Shown here: piece by piece, positions 9,773-18,764 of the stretch
Position numbering within the stretch: position 1 is the stretch's first letter
Layout of the letters: every line of letters begins with the position of its first letter
NCBI GenBank assembly: GCA_003243455.1
Contig: QFQS01000002.1
Coordinates: 186,001 to 250,000, forward strand
Reading direction: 5' to 3'
Origin: Cereibacter sphaeroides
Lineage (GTDB): Bacteria; Pseudomonadota; Alphaproteobacteria; Rhodobacterales; Rhodobacteraceae
Length of the DNA stretch: 64,000 bases
Notes under the pieces: model-generated
The model's input: only the letters and a program-made list of their open reading frames with translations
What the model was told of the DNA's origin: nothing
The model's database searches: none
Position numbers and translations under genes: made by a program

Positions 9773-10530
9773 CCGCGAACAAAGGCACCCCTCTGGTCGA
9801 GTTGCGCGACATCTCGATCTCTTTCGGCGGGATCAAGGCGGTCGACCATGTAACGGTCGACCTGTATCCCGGCGAGGTCGTCGGCCTGCTGGGTCATAAC
9901 GGTGCTGGCAAGTCGACGCTGATCAAATGCCTGTCCGGCGCCTACAAGCAGGACTCGGGCGATATCCTGATCAACGGCGAAAAGGTCGAGATCAACAACC
10001 CACGCGACGCCCGCGCGCTTAACATCGAGACGATCTATCAGACGCTCGCGCTGGCCGATAACCTTGATGCCTCGTCGAACCTGTTCCTGGGCCGCGAGTT
10101 GATCACGCCGATGGGGTTCGTCGACGACAGCGGGATGGAGGCTGAGACGCGCAAAATCATGGCGCGTCTGAACCCGAATTTCCGCAAGTTCAACGTCCCC
10201 GTCTCGGCGCTGTCCGGTGGACAGCGCCAGTCGGTCGCCATCGCCCGCGCGGTCTACTTCAACGCCAAGATCCTGATCATGGACGAACCGACCGCCGCGC
10301 TGGGGCCCCATGAGACGCAGATGGTGTCTGAACTGATCGAGGAACTGAAACGTCAGGGCCTGGGTATCTTCCTGATCGAGCATGACATCCACAACGTCAT
10401 GAAGCTGTGCGATCGCGCCTCGGTTATGAAGAACGGCCAGCTTGTAGGCACCGTCAATGTCGATGAAGTCACCGATGACGACATCCTCGGCATGATCATC
10501 CTTGGAAAGAAACCGGCGAAGGCAGCGTGA
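9769..10530 (+). CDS. xylG: Xylose/CUT2 ABC transporter ATP-binding protein, single-domain form
   Basis: 253 residues with one complete nucleotide-binding domain: Walker A GHNGAGKST (42-50), a Q-loop in ETIYQTLALADNLDASSNLF, the signature LSGGQRQSVAIARA, Walker B ILIMDEPTAALG and the switch His in FLIEHDIHNV. Classical XylG/RbsA proteins are about 500 residues with two fused ABC domains, so this half-length form presumably works as a homodimer, as in FrcA-type systems. It overlaps xylH by 4 bp and xylB by 1 bp. Annotation as xylG rests on the operon. Confidence 0.88.
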   Translation: MTANKGTPLVELRDISISFGGIKAVDHVTVDLYPGEVVGLLGHNGAGKSTLIKCLSGAYKQDSGDILINGEKVEINNPRDARALNIETIYQTLALADNLDASSNLFLGRELITPMGFVDDSGMEAETRKIMARLNPNFRKFNVPVSALSGGQRQSVAIARAVYFNAKILIMDEPTAALGPHETQMVSELIEELKRQGLGIFLIEHDIHNVMKLCDRASVMKNGQLVGTVNVDEVTDDDILGMIILGKKPAKAA

Positions 10531-11966
10531 TGTATATCGGTCTCGACCTGGGAACCTCGGGGGTCAAGGGTGTCCTGATCTCCGAAGATCAACGGATGGT
10601 GGCCGAAGCCACCGCACCACTGATAGTCAGCCGCCCGCATGAGGGGTGGAGCGAACAATCGGCAGCGGACTGGATAGCAGCTGCCGAAGCTGTGATGGAC
10701 CAGCTTGCCGCGCATGGCCTGAAGGACGTGCGCGGGATCGGTCTGTCGGGTCAGATGCATGGCGCAACGCTTCTGGACACGGAGGATGAGGTTCTGCGCC
10801 CCTGCATCCTGTGGAACGACACCCGCAGCTTTGAAGAGGCGGCGGAGCTCGACGCCGATCCGATGTTCCGGCGCATCACCGGCAATATCGTCTTTCCCGG
10901 CTTCACCGCGCCCAAACTGATGTGGGTCCAGCGGCATGAGCCCGCGATCTGGGAACGCGTTGCCAAAGTGTTGCTGCCCAAGGACTACCTACGCCTCTGG
11001 CTGACCGGTGAGCATGTGGCGGAAATGTCGGATGCCGCCGGAACGTCGTGGCTGGATACCGGCGCGCGCGACTGGTCGGATGACCTGCTGATGGCGACGG
11101 GCCTGTCGCGTCATAACATGCCGCGTCTGGTGGAAGGGTCAGAGGTTTCGGGCACGCTTCGTTCCGCGTTGGCTGGCCGCTGGGGCATGGCACAGGGTAT
11201 CCCTGTCGCAGGTGGTGGTGGTGATAACGCCGCCTCTGGCGTCGGCGTCGGCGTAGTGCGCGCAGGCGAAGCTTTCGTCAGTCTAGGCACTTCGGGCGTG
11301 CTCTTCGCTGCAAACAATGGCTATCAACCCGCGCCGGAAACGGCTGTGCATACCTTCTGCCACGCGCTGCCCGACACCTGGCACCAGATGGGCGTTATCC
11401 TGTCAGCCACGGATTCACTGAACTGGTATGCCGGTCTTGTCGGCGAGAGCGCCGCATCTCTGACTGGCGGTCTCGGGGCTTTGCATCCGCCCGGAAAGAC
11501 CCTGTTCCTGCCTTATCTGGGCGGCGAACGCACCCCACTGAACGATGCCGCGATCCGTGGCGCATTCCTTGGGCTTGAGCACGCCATCGATCGCGCTGCG
11601 GGAACCCGCGCCGTGCTGGAAGGTGTGACGCTGGCCATCCGCGACTGCCGCGATGCGCTGGCGGCCACCGGGACGCGGCTCGACAACCTCATCGCCGTCG
11701 GCGGTGGTTCGCGGTCCGACTACTGGCTGCAGGCAATCGCCACCGCGCTGGATCTGCCGGTGCAATTGCCGGTCGCCGGCGACTTCGGCGGTGCTTTCGG
11801 GGCTGCCCGCCTTGCGCTCATGGCCGCCACCGGGGCAGGGGCCGAAATCGCCACGCTTCCCGCCATCGCCCGCACGATCGAACCCGTGCGCCGCCTCGTT
11901 CCCGACTTCGACGTCGCCCATGCGCGCTACCGCGCCGCCCAATCCGCAATCAGGACCCTCCCATGA
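10530..11966 (+). CDS. xylB: Xylulokinase
   Basis: 478 residues from ATG 10530; a GTG immediately upstream is also possible, and both overlap the xylG stop. FGGY-kinase hallmarks are present: the phosphate-1 motif MYIGLDLGTSGVKGVL, GLSGQMHGATLLD, the substrate-binding ILWNDTRS, FVSLGTSGVLFAA and the adenosine motif AVGGGSRSDYWLQAIA. It phosphorylates D-xylulose made by XylA to xylulose-5-phosphate for the pentose phosphate pathway. It overlaps xylA in an ATGA. Confidence 0.95.
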   Translation: MYIGLDLGTSGVKGVLISEDQRMVAEATAPLIVSRPHEGWSEQSAADWIAAAEAVMDQLAAHGLKDVRGIGLSGQMHGATLLDTEDEVLRPCILWNDTRSFEEAAELDADPMFRRITGNIVFPGFTAPKLMWVQRHEPAIWERVAKVLLPKDYLRLWLTGEHVAEMSDAAGTSWLDTGARDWSDDLLMATGLSRHNMPRLVEGSEVSGTLRSALAGRWGMAQGIPVAGGGGDNAASGVGVGVVRAGEAFVSLGTSGVLFAANNGYQPAPETAVHTFCHALPDTWHQMGVILSATDSLNWYAGLVGESAASLTGGLGALHPPGKTLFLPYLGGERTPLNDAAIRGAFLGLEHAIDRAAGTRAVLEGVTLAIRDCRDALAATGTRLDNLIAVGGGSRSDYWLQAIATALDLPVQLPVAGDFGGAFGAARLALMAATGAGAEIATLPAIARTIEPVRRLVPDFDVAHARYRAAQSAIRTLP

Positions 11967-13267
11967 CCGATTTCTTCAAGGACATCCCCGCCCTCTCCTA
12001 TGTCGGCCCGGACAGCGACGCCGAGTTCGGCTATCGCCACTACAACAAGGATGAGATCATCCTTGGCAAACGGATGGAGGACCATCTGCGCCTTGCCATC
12101 GCCTGGTGGCACAGCTTTGCCTGGGAAGGCGGCGACCCCTTTGGCGGTCAGACCTTCCTGCGCCCGTGGCATCCCCAGACCGACATGGCGCACGCCAAGA
12201 TCAAGGCGGACGCGGCATTCGAGCTGTTCCAGATCCTCGGCGTGCCCTTCTACTGCTGGCACGATGCCGACGTCCGGCCCGAGACCGGCAACTATGCCGA
12301 CAACCTCAAAACGCTGAACGAAATCACCGACTACATGGCCAGGAAGCAGGACGACACCGGCGTTAAGCTGCTGTGGGGCACGGCGAACATGTTCAGCCAT
12401 CGCCGCTGGATGTCAGGTGCTTCGACCAACCCCGATCCCGAGGTGTTCGCCTTTGCCGCCGCCACCGTGAAATCCTGCCTCGACGCCACGCACCGCATGG
12501 GCGGGCAGAACTATGTGCTGTGGGGCGGCCGTGAGGGTTATGAGACGCTGCTCAACACCGATCTGGGGCAAGAACTGGACCATATGGGCCGGTTCCTGAA
12601 CATGGTCGTCGAATACAAGCACAAGATCGGCTTCAAGGGCACGATCCTGGTCGAGCCGAAACCGCAGGAACCGTCGAAGCACCAATACGACTATGACGCC
12701 GCAACCTGCTTTGGCTTCCTGCAGAAGTACGGCCTTGAGAAAGAGGTCAAGCTGAACCTCGAACAGGGCCACGCCATTCTGGCCGGTCACAGCTTTGAGC
12801 ATGAGATCGCGACAGCTGCGGCGCTTGGTGTCTTTGGTTCCATCGACATGAACCGCAACGACTATCAGTCTGGCTGGGATACCGACCAGTTTCCGAACAA
12901 CGTCCCAGAAATCGCGCTGGCCTACTACGAAATCCTGCGCGCTGGCGGCTTCACCACCGGCGGCACCAACTTTGACGCCAAAGTTCGGCGTCAGTCGCTG
13001 GATGCCGAGGATCTGGTTCTGGCCCATGCCGGCGCTTTCGACACCTGCGCACGTGGCCTGAAAGCCGCCGCAGCTTTGTTCGAATCCGGTCAACTGGAAG
13101 CGGCGCGCAAGGCACGTTACTCCGGCTGGGACACCCCGGCCGCGAAGAAGATGCTGGATGGCACTCTGGACTCAATCACAGCCGAAGTTCTGTCCAAGGG
13201 AACTAATCCCCAGCCGGTATCTGGTCGGCAGGAGCGGCTGGAGAACCTCTGGAACCGCTACGTTTGA
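11963..13267 (+). CDS. xylA: Xylose isomerase
   Basis: 434 residues, the usual length of class II xylose isomerases. Conserved blocks are WWHSFAWEGGDPFGGQTF, FCWHD-like YCWHDADVRPE, VLWGGREGYETLLNTD, ILVEPKPQEPSKHQYDYD, LNLEQGHAILAGHSFEHE and GSIDMNRNDYQSGWDTD, which contain the catalytic His and the Glu/Asp metal ligands. It converts D-xylose to D-xylulose in the cytoplasm. It is the last gene of the xyl operon and is followed by a hairpin. Confidence 0.97.
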   Translation: MTDFFKDIPALSYVGPDSDAEFGYRHYNKDEIILGKRMEDHLRLAIAWWHSFAWEGGDPFGGQTFLRPWHPQTDMAHAKIKADAAFELFQILGVPFYCWHDADVRPETGNYADNLKTLNEITDYMARKQDDTGVKLLWGTANMFSHRRWMSGASTNPDPEVFAFAAATVKSCLDATHRMGGQNYVLWGGREGYETLLNTDLGQELDHMGRFLNMVVEYKHKIGFKGTILVEPKPQEPSKHQYDYDAATCFGFLQKYGLEKEVKLNLEQGHAILAGHSFEHEIATAAALGVFGSIDMNRNDYQSGWDTDQFPNNVPEIALAYYEILRAGGFTTGGTNFDAKVRRQSLDAEDLVLAHAGAFDTCARGLKAAAALFESGQLEAARKARYSGWDTPAAKKMLDGTLDSITAEVLSKGTNPQPVSGRQERLENLWNRYV

Positions 13268-13273
13268 AATGAA

Positions 13274-13302
13274 AGGGCTGGCAGCGTAAAGCTGCCGGCC
13301 CT
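13274..13302 (+). terminator. Hairpin closing the xyl operon
   Basis: AGGGCTGGCAGC and GCTGCCGGCCCT pair over 12 bp with one G-U wobble around the loop GTAAA, just after the xylA stop. It lacks a downstream T-run, so termination may need Rho. It lies between the convergent ends of xylA and the csbD-like gene. Confidence 0.6.
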
Positions 13303-13320
13303 GTCGTCACCAAGGTAGGA

Positions 13321-13494
13321 TTACTTGCCCTTAAGGGCATCCTTGGCGCCGCCGTAGGCATTCTGAACCTTGCCGGCGACCTGATCTGCCTTGCCTTCGG
13401 CCTGCAACTTCTGGTCGCCCGTCACCTTGCCGACGGCTTCCTTGACCTTGCCGCCGACAGTCTTGGCCGCACCAGCAATCCGATCTTTATCCAT
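13321..13494 (-). CDS. CsbD family stress-response protein
   Basis: 57 residues starting MDKDRIAGAAKTVGGKVKEA and continuing with GKADQVAGKVQNAYGGAKDA, the repeated lysine/alanine-rich amphipathic pattern of CsbD proteins. These are small, abundant, often sigma-factor-controlled general-stress proteins of unknown biochemical role. A longer reading frame exists upstream, but the AAAGGA before this ATG and the exact match to family length favour 13494 as the start. Confidence 0.88.
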   Translation of the reverse strand: MDKDRIAGAAKTVGGKVKEAVGKVTGDQKLQAEGKADQVAGKVQNAYGGAKDALKGK

Positions 13495-13700
13495 CTCTGC
13501 AGTCCTTTGTTGAATGGCGGAAGAAGAACGAGCTTGCCGCCAAACTGGTTCCGACAGCGCCTTCACGACCGCGAGAGCGACCTGCACCGCGCTATGCGGG
13601 ATGTCACCGCGATTGCGGCTAGCCTGCGCCGCGCCTAGAACTTCGCGACTGTTTCTGAAGGAGCAGCCCGATATCCCAAAGCTGCGGAGGCACATCGAGA

Positions 13701-14147
13701 ATGAATGCATCGGCGACCATCTTTCTTGCCGCTGCCGTTATCGCGGGTCTGGCACTGTCTATCCAGGCTCCGATCAATGGCCAGTTGGGTCGCGCGGTGC
13801 ACAGCACGCTTCTGGCCAGCACGATCAGCTTTTCCGTCAGTGTCGTCCTGCTGCTTGCGATCTCTTACGCAACGGGAGAGTTCCGGCAGCTGTCCGACAT
13901 GGGACCGACGCCCTGGTGGCTGTGGATCGGCGGCATCTTTGGCCCGATCTACATGCTGGGGATCATATATTCCGTCCCGAATATCGGCGTGGTCTCGGCC
14001 CTTGCTGCAGTTGTGGCAGGGCAGCTTCTGGGCGCGATGACCATAGACCTGATCGGCGCTTTCGGAGTGGCCGCCCGACCCATCAGCCTTACCCGTGTGC
14101 TGTCCGTCTGCTTTGTCTTCGCAGGCGTCGTGTTGTCGCGTTACTAG
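13701..14147 (+). CDS. DMT-superfamily transporter of the YdcZ/DUF606 type
   Basis: 148 residues with about five hydrophobic helices. The N-terminal IAGLALSIQAPINGQLGRAV and the central GGIFGPIYMLGIIYSVPNIG are DUF606 signatures; these proteins are half-size members of the drug/metabolite transporter superfamily and usually act as dimers or duplicated genes. Only one copy is present. The substrate cannot be read from sequence. It converges on the CoA lyase gene with 45 bp between stops. Confidence 0.82.
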   Translation: MNASATIFLAAAVIAGLALSIQAPINGQLGRAVHSTLLASTISFSVSVVLLLAISYATGEFRQLSDMGPTPWWLWIGGIFGPIYMLGIIYSVPNIGVVSALAAVVAGQLLGAMTIDLIGAFGVAARPISLTRVLSVCFVFAGVVLSRY

Positions 14148-14192
14148 CGTAGAGGAATCCAGGGCGAGATAGCGCGACAGCATGAAACTTCT

Positions 14193-15038
14193 TTACGCGC
14201 CCGCCCGGCGCAGGATGGATCGGGCCCGCGCCAGCACCGGCCTGTCGATCATCCGGCCATCCCGGCCGCGGATTGCGCCCTCTCCGCCCTGGGCAGCGTC
14301 TTCGATGACCGTATTGGCCCAGGCCAGATCGGCCTCGGTCGGGGCAAAGATGTTTTCCGCCGTCGCAACCTGTGCGGGGTGGATGGTCAAAGCGCCGGTA
14401 AAACCGGCTTTGCGTGCCGCGCTGCAATAGCCCGCGAAAGCGCCCTGATCCTTGATCTCGGCGATCGAGCCGATCACGCCAAAAGCGGCAAGACCATATG
14501 CCCGTGCTGCCAAAGCGACCTGGCGTGCGGGGAAGTCCAATTCTTCCGGGCCGGATGACACGCCCATCAGGGTTGCGAAATCTTCGCTACCGAAGGCCAG
14601 CGCATCGCCGGGATGAGCGGCAGCAGCGACCTGCGCTGCGTTCACCACACCCAGCGGAGTTTCAACAAGAAGAATGTGCCGCAGGTTTTCCGGTGCCTGC
14701 CGCTTGGCCAATTCCTGGTCGAGGTTGGCCACAGATGCTGCCGTTTCTGCTTTCGGCAACATGACCGCGTCCGGCCAGGCTGCGGCAATCGCGTCGAGAT
14801 CTGCCGCCAATTCCTCTCCGGAATTGATCCGCACCACCATTTTCCGACCTGCTTTTCGCAACCGACCCACGCTATCGGACAGAGAGGAACGCGCCGCGCC
14901 CAAAGCACCCGGGGTTACGCCGTCCTCCAGATCCAGGATCACACCGCCGGATAACAGCGCTGCCGCCTTGTCCAGACGGTCGGTCCGATCTGCGGGCAGA
15001 AAGATCAGCGAGCGCGCTTCGATCAGGTCCAACTTCAT
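14193..15038 (-). CDS. HpcH/HpaI aldolase/citrate lyase (CitE-like) family CoA ester lyase
   Basis: 281 residues with the CitE fold: RSLIFLPADRTDRLDKA, ILDLEDGVTPGALGAAR (acidic metal/CoA region), VVRINS, AVMLPKAE, LLVETPLGVVNA, LAFGSEDFATLMG and the C-terminal ALTIHPAQV. Relatives include citramalyl/malyl-CoA lyases and (3S)-malyl-CoA thioesterase, and sequence alone does not separate these. The ATG sits directly against AGGGAG, an unusually short spacing, so the TTG two codons later could be the real start. It is divergent from an aldo/keto reductase. Confidence 0.82.
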   Translation of the reverse strand: MKLDLIEARSLIFLPADRTDRLDKAAALLSGGVILDLEDGVTPGALGAARSSLSDSVGRLRKAGRKMVVRINSGEELAADLDAIAAAWPDAVMLPKAETAASVANLDQELAKRQAPENLRHILLVETPLGVVNAAQVAAAAHPGDALAFGSEDFATLMGVSSGPEELDFPARQVALAARAYGLAAFGVIGSIAEIKDQGAFAGYCSAARKAGFTGALTIHPAQVATAENIFAPTEADLAWANTVIEDAAQGGEGAIRGRDGRMIDRPVLARARSILRRAGA

Positions 15039-15159
15039 CTCCCTAAGGCATTTCCGGTTGTGACCACACGCTGCATAGCTTTGATGTGGAAGTCCACGTC
15101 CGATCGTCGCTTGCGATGCCGGGCGTGAGCGCTATCAATGGCGCCAAAGGAGTCACCAC

Positions 15160-16191
15160 ATGCCCTATGTTCCCGCCGAAGATCGCTACGAACGCATGGT
15201 CTACCGCCGTTGCGGCGCGTCGGGTCTGATGCTGCCCGCCATATCGCTTGGCCTGTGGCACAACTTCGGACACGACACGCCGCATCAGACAAAGCAGGCG
15301 ATCCTGCGCACGGCGTTCGACGCTGGCATCAACCATTTCGATCTGGCCAACAACTATGGCCCCCCGCCCGGCAGTGCCGAAGAGGCGTTTGGCGAGATTC
15401 TCCGCACCGATTTCCATGGCTATCGGGATGAGCTGATCATCTCGTCCAAGGCGGGCTATAGGATGTGGGACGGACCCTATGGCGAATGGGGCAGCCGCAA
15501 GTACCTGATCGCGTCATGCGACCAGTCGCTGAAGCGGATGGGGCTGGACTATGTCGATATCTTCTATTCGCACCGTCTTGATCCCGACACGCCGCTGGAA
15601 GAGACGATGGGCGCGCTGGATCATATCGTTCGGTCCGGCCGCGCCCTGTATGTCGGCCTGTCGAGTTATAACAGCGAACGCACAAGGCAGGCGGCTGCGA
15701 TACTGGACGATCTTGGCACACCCTGCCTGATCCATCAGCCCAGCTACAACATCCTGAACCGCTGGGTCGAGGATGACGGGCTGAAGGAAACGCTTGCCGC
15801 CCTTGGCATCGGCTCGATTGCCTTCACGCCCCTGGCCCAAGGAATTCTTACAAGGAAATACCTGGGCGGCATCCCGGAAGGCAGCCGCGCCTCGCAGGGC
15901 AAGTCTCTGGATCCGGCAGTCATAACGGAAAGCGCGTTGAACTCCGTTCGCGCTCTGGATCGGATGGCCGAGATGCGTGGACAGACACTTGCGCAGATGG
16001 CGCTGGCCTGGGTGCTGCGCCGTGGCGGCATCACCACGGCGCTGATCGGGGCGTCAAAACCCGAGCAGGTCACGGAATGCGCCGGAGCAATCGGCAACCT
16101 CGACTTCACCGATCAGGAACTGGCCGATATCGACCACATCTCGCAGGAAAAGGACGTGAACCTGTGGGCGCGATCGTCGGAGTCGGATTGA
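15160..16191 (+). CDS. Aldo/keto reductase, L-glyceraldehyde-3-phosphate reductase (MgrA/YghZ) type
   Basis: 343 residues, preceded by AAAGGAG. The AKR tetrad is visible: Asp in INHFDLANNYG with Tyr, Lys in LIISSKAGY and His in DIFYSHRLDPDTPLEE. NADPH-binding elements GLSSYN, HQPSYNILNRW, FTPLAQGILTRKYL and LIGASKPEQV follow. The GPPPGSAEEAFG and WDGPYGEWGSRKYL blocks are typical of the YghZ/Kv-beta-like AKR14 group, which reduces L-glyceraldehyde 3-phosphate and methylglyoxal. It may serve in aldehyde detoxification. Confidence 0.87.
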   Translation: MPYVPAEDRYERMVYRRCGASGLMLPAISLGLWHNFGHDTPHQTKQAILRTAFDAGINHFDLANNYGPPPGSAEEAFGEILRTDFHGYRDELIISSKAGYRMWDGPYGEWGSRKYLIASCDQSLKRMGLDYVDIFYSHRLDPDTPLEETMGALDHIVRSGRALYVGLSSYNSERTRQAAAILDDLGTPCLIHQPSYNILNRWVEDDGLKETLAALGIGSIAFTPLAQGILTRKYLGGIPEGSRASQGKSLDPAVITESALNSVRALDRMAEMRGQTLAQMALAWVLRRGGITTALIGASKPEQVTECAGAIGNLDFTDQELADIDHISQEKDVNLWARSSESD

Positions 16192-16248
16192 GGCTCGGCC
16201 TTCCCGCTGAAACCTGTCCGGATCACGCTTTTCTGCCGGGAGGAGTCG

Positions 16249-16272
16249 ATTCACGAATTCAGATTCGTGAAT
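16249..16272. repeat. Perfect 10-bp inverted repeat with a 4-base centre
   Basis: ATTCACGAAT (16249-16258) and ATTCGTGAAT (16263-16272) are exact reverse complements around TCAG. It lies 57 bp after the aldo/keto reductase stop and about 110 bp before the next gene. There is no T-run on either side, so it could be an operator or a Rho-dependent terminator hairpin. Confidence 0.7.
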
Positions 16273-16382
16273 AGGCGAATCAGTTCCGTCAAGCCGACCG
16301 GTTGAGTTATGCGCCACGCCTTCCCGCCGTTGCCAATTAATCGAATTTGGCTTTAACCTGCGGCAGATCGAAAGGGATGATG

Positions 16383-16901
16383 ATGAATCTCTCTGATCCT
16401 GCCGAACTTCGTGACGCTTTGCTTACAACCAAAAGCTTTTTGATCCGCATGACGGTTCACAAGGCGCATATCGCCATATCCGGGCCGAATGAACTGGCGG
16501 GCTGGAATAACTATGAGGCCGCCGCTGCCGCTTTGACCTCGATGGAGTTGCGGTTGGTTTTGGCCGTTGATCTGGCCAAGCGGGTTGCGCCGGAACTGCA
16601 GGACAAGCTCAAGAGCTTTGCCGACAAAAGCCCGCTGGCGCTTGGGGCGGCAGAGATTCCGGTGCTGGTGCAGATCGCGCAGCCCCATGGGGTGGACGGC
16701 TCCACAATCGTGGTGGCGCGAAAGGTTGCGACGGCGCTGTCCTATTTCGTGGGCGGAGGCGTCATCAAGAAGCTGTTCTCAAAACGCAAGGACATGCCCG
16801 ACCCGCAACTGCTGATCGACATCGAGCGTCTTCTGCCGCTGGTCGATTCGCTTGCTGTGGCGGCTCAGAACGCGGCAGCCAAACCGGAAACCACGGCTTG
16901 A
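16383..16901 (+). CDS. Hypothetical protein
   Basis: 172 residues from the third of three consecutive ATG codons (16377, 16380, 16383); the last gives the best spacing from GAAAGGG. The product is mostly helical and cytoplasmic in character, with an AAAAALTSMELRLVLAVDLAKR helix region near residues 47-70 (a leucine/alanine-rich stretch), a short glycine hydrophobic patch (LSYFVGGGVIKKLF) at about residue 120 and an alanine-rich tail. I recognise no family. It ends 1 bp before the convergent ubiG stop. Confidence 0.7.
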   Translation: MNLSDPAELRDALLTTKSFLIRMTVHKAHIAISGPNELAGWNNYEAAAAALTSMELRLVLAVDLAKRVAPELQDKLKSFADKSPLALGAAEIPVLVQIAQPHGVDGSTIVVARKVATALSYFVGGGVIKKLFSKRKDMPDPQLLIDIERLLPLVDSLAVAAQNAAAKPETTA

Positions 16902-16902
16902 A

Positions 16903-17640
16903 CTAGCCCCTCTTGACGCTGGCCGTAACGTAATTCACCGACAGATCCCTGTCCGAAAGGCTCCAGCTCCAGCCAAGCGGGTTGAACACCATGCCCTTGC
17001 GGTCGACCGGCTTCAGCCCTGCCTTGCCGATCATCGTATACAGCTCGTCAGGCGTGATGAACTTGGCCCAGTCATGCGTGCCCTTGGGCAGCCAGCGCAT
17101 CACATGTTCGGCGCCGACGATCGCCATCAGATAGCTTTTCGGATTGCGGTTCAGGGTCGAACAGATCATCAGCCCTCCCGGCTTCAGCAGGGTCTGGCAA
17201 GCGGTCAGAAAGCCCTGCGGGTCGGCGACATGCTCGACCACCTCCATGTTCAGAATGACGTCGAAACGCTCGCCCGCCGCCGCAAGGTCTTCCGCAGTGC
17301 CGACGCGGTAGTCGATTTCCAGACCTTGCGCGCGGGCATGCACCTCTGCCACCGGTATATTCCGCGCGGCTGCGTCTACACCCAGAACCGTCGCACCCAG
17401 ACGCGCCATCGGTTCGCTGAGCAAGCCTCCGCCACAGCCGATATCCAGCAGGCGCAGTCCCGAAAATGGCTGCGTCGCTGTCAGATCGCGTTCGAACTCG
17501 GCTGCGATCTGGGTGGCAATATAGTCCAGCCGGCAAGGGTTCAGCATATGCAGCGGCTTGAACTTGCCGTTCGGATCCCACCATTCCGCCGCCATCGCCT
17601 CAAACTTGGCGACTTCGGCGGGATCTATCGTGCTGATCAT
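16903..17640 (-). CDS. ubiG: Ubiquinone biosynthesis O-methyltransferase UbiG
   Basis: 245 residues; the ATG at 17640 follows a strong AGGAGG. The N-terminal block STIDPAEVAKFEAMAAEWWD and the SAM-binding motif I LLDIGCGGGLLSEPMARLGA, with VLGVDAA and FDVILNMEVVEHV, are diagnostic. UbiG performs both O-methylations of the ubiquinone pathway (3-demethylubiquinol and 2-octaprenyl-6-hydroxyphenol type substrates). Late motifs GLMICSTLNRN and KGTHDWAKFITPDEL match UbiG. It is divergent from pip. Confidence 0.95.
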   Translation of the reverse strand: MISTIDPAEVAKFEAMAAEWWDPNGKFKPLHMLNPCRLDYIATQIAAEFERDLTATQPFSGLRLLDIGCGGGLLSEPMARLGATVLGVDAAARNIPVAEVHARAQGLEIDYRVGTAEDLAAAGERFDVILNMEVVEHVADPQGFLTACQTLLKPGGLMICSTLNRNPKSYLMAIVGAEHVMRWLPKGTHDWAKFITPDELYTMIGKAGLKPVDRKGMVFNPLGWSWSLSDRDLSVNYVTASVKRG

Positions 17641-17701
17641 GCGGACCTCCTGCTGCTCCGGCTTGTAAATCACAGGCCCGACGGGGTTATATAGGACTAT
17701 C

Positions 17702-18670
17702 ATGGACCAGAGATCAGGCCAAAAGCGCGCAGTCGAATTCCTTTACCCGCCGACGGATCCCTTCGACCAGCGGGTTCTGGATGTGGGCGGCGGCCATCGG
17801 CTCTATGTCGAGCAGTGCGGCAACCCCGCAGGAATCCCGGTTGTCGTCCTTCATGGCGGACCCGGCGGTGGATGCAGCCCGGCAATGCGGCGCTACTTCG
17901 ATCCCACAGTTTTCCGCGTGATCCTGTTTGACCAGCGCGGGTGTGGCCGGTCGCGGCCCCATGCCAGTGTGCATGAGAACACGACCTGGCATCTGGTCGA
18001 GGATATCGAAGCGATCCGGAAAGAACTGTCGATCGACCGCTGGATCGCTTTTGGCGGAAGCTGGGGCGCGACACTGGCGCTGATCTACGCGATCACCAAT
18101 CCCGGAAGGGTTGCGCAGCTTGTCCTGCGTGGCGTGTTCCTGATGAGCCAGTCGGAACTGCGCTGGTTCTACGGCGGAGGGGCAGGGACATTCTTTCCCG
18201 ATCTTTGGGCGCGTTTTTTGGCGCCCATCCCTCTGGCCGAGCGCGACGACCTGATCGGTGCCTATCATCGTCGGCTGTTTTCGGGAAATATCATCGAGGA
18301 GACCAGCTTTGGCCGCGTCTGGGCCAACTGGGAAAATGCGCTGGCCTCGATAACGCATGATGGGCCGGTCGGGGAAAGCCCGGCGGAATATGCGCGCGCC
18401 TTCGCGCGGCTGGAGAACCACTACTTCAAGAACAACGGATTTCTCGACAGCGACGGCTGGATCCTGCAGCAGCGTTCGCGCATCGAGCATATACCGGCGA
18501 CCATCGTTCAGGGGCGTTTCGACATGATCTGTCCGCCGCTTGCGGCATGGCGGCTGGCGGATGGCTGGGACAAGGCCGATCTGCGTATCGTGCCGCTTGC
18601 CGGACATGCCCTGTCAGAGCCTGGGATTTCGGCGGAACTGGTTCGCGTCATGGATAGCTTGCGCGTGTGA
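17702..18670 (+). CDS. pip: Prolyl aminopeptidase (proline iminopeptidase)
   Basis: 322 residues, alpha/beta hydrolase fold of peptidase family S33. The oxyanion motif VVLHGGPGGGCSP, then VILFDQRGCGRSRPHA, the nucleophile elbow FGGSWGATLAL (catalytic Ser), the cap domain and the C-terminal VQGRFDMICPP (Asp) and LAGHALSEP (His) complete the triad. It releases N-terminal proline from peptides. AGGA lies 7 bp before the ATG, and the promoter region is shared with divergent ubiG. Confidence 0.93.
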   Translation: MDQRSGQKRAVEFLYPPTDPFDQRVLDVGGGHRLYVEQCGNPAGIPVVVLHGGPGGGCSPAMRRYFDPTVFRVILFDQRGCGRSRPHASVHENTTWHLVEDIEAIRKELSIDRWIAFGGSWGATLALIYAITNPGRVAQLVLRGVFLMSQSELRWFYGGGAGTFFPDLWARFLAPIPLAERDDLIGAYHRRLFSGNIIEETSFGRVWANWENALASITHDGPVGESPAEYARAFARLENHYFKNNGFLDSDGWILQQRSRIEHIPATIVQGRFDMICPPLAAWRLADGWDKADLRIVPLAGHALSEPGISAELVRVMDSLRV

Positions 18671-18764
18671 AACCTGCGCGCAAATGTGGTCAAATGCACT
18701 TGTCGCGTAACGGTTGTTTGGCGAACGTGCGCAAAATGCTGGAAGCAATCTTGGGGCATATGCC

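Noticed and set aside
13510..13638. A 42-codon frame starting at TTG between the csbD-like and DMT genes, ending LHRAMRDVTAIAASLRRA.
   Set aside because: The end looks faintly protein-like, but there is no Shine-Dalgarno, the start codon is weak and the length is easily reached by chance at this GC content.
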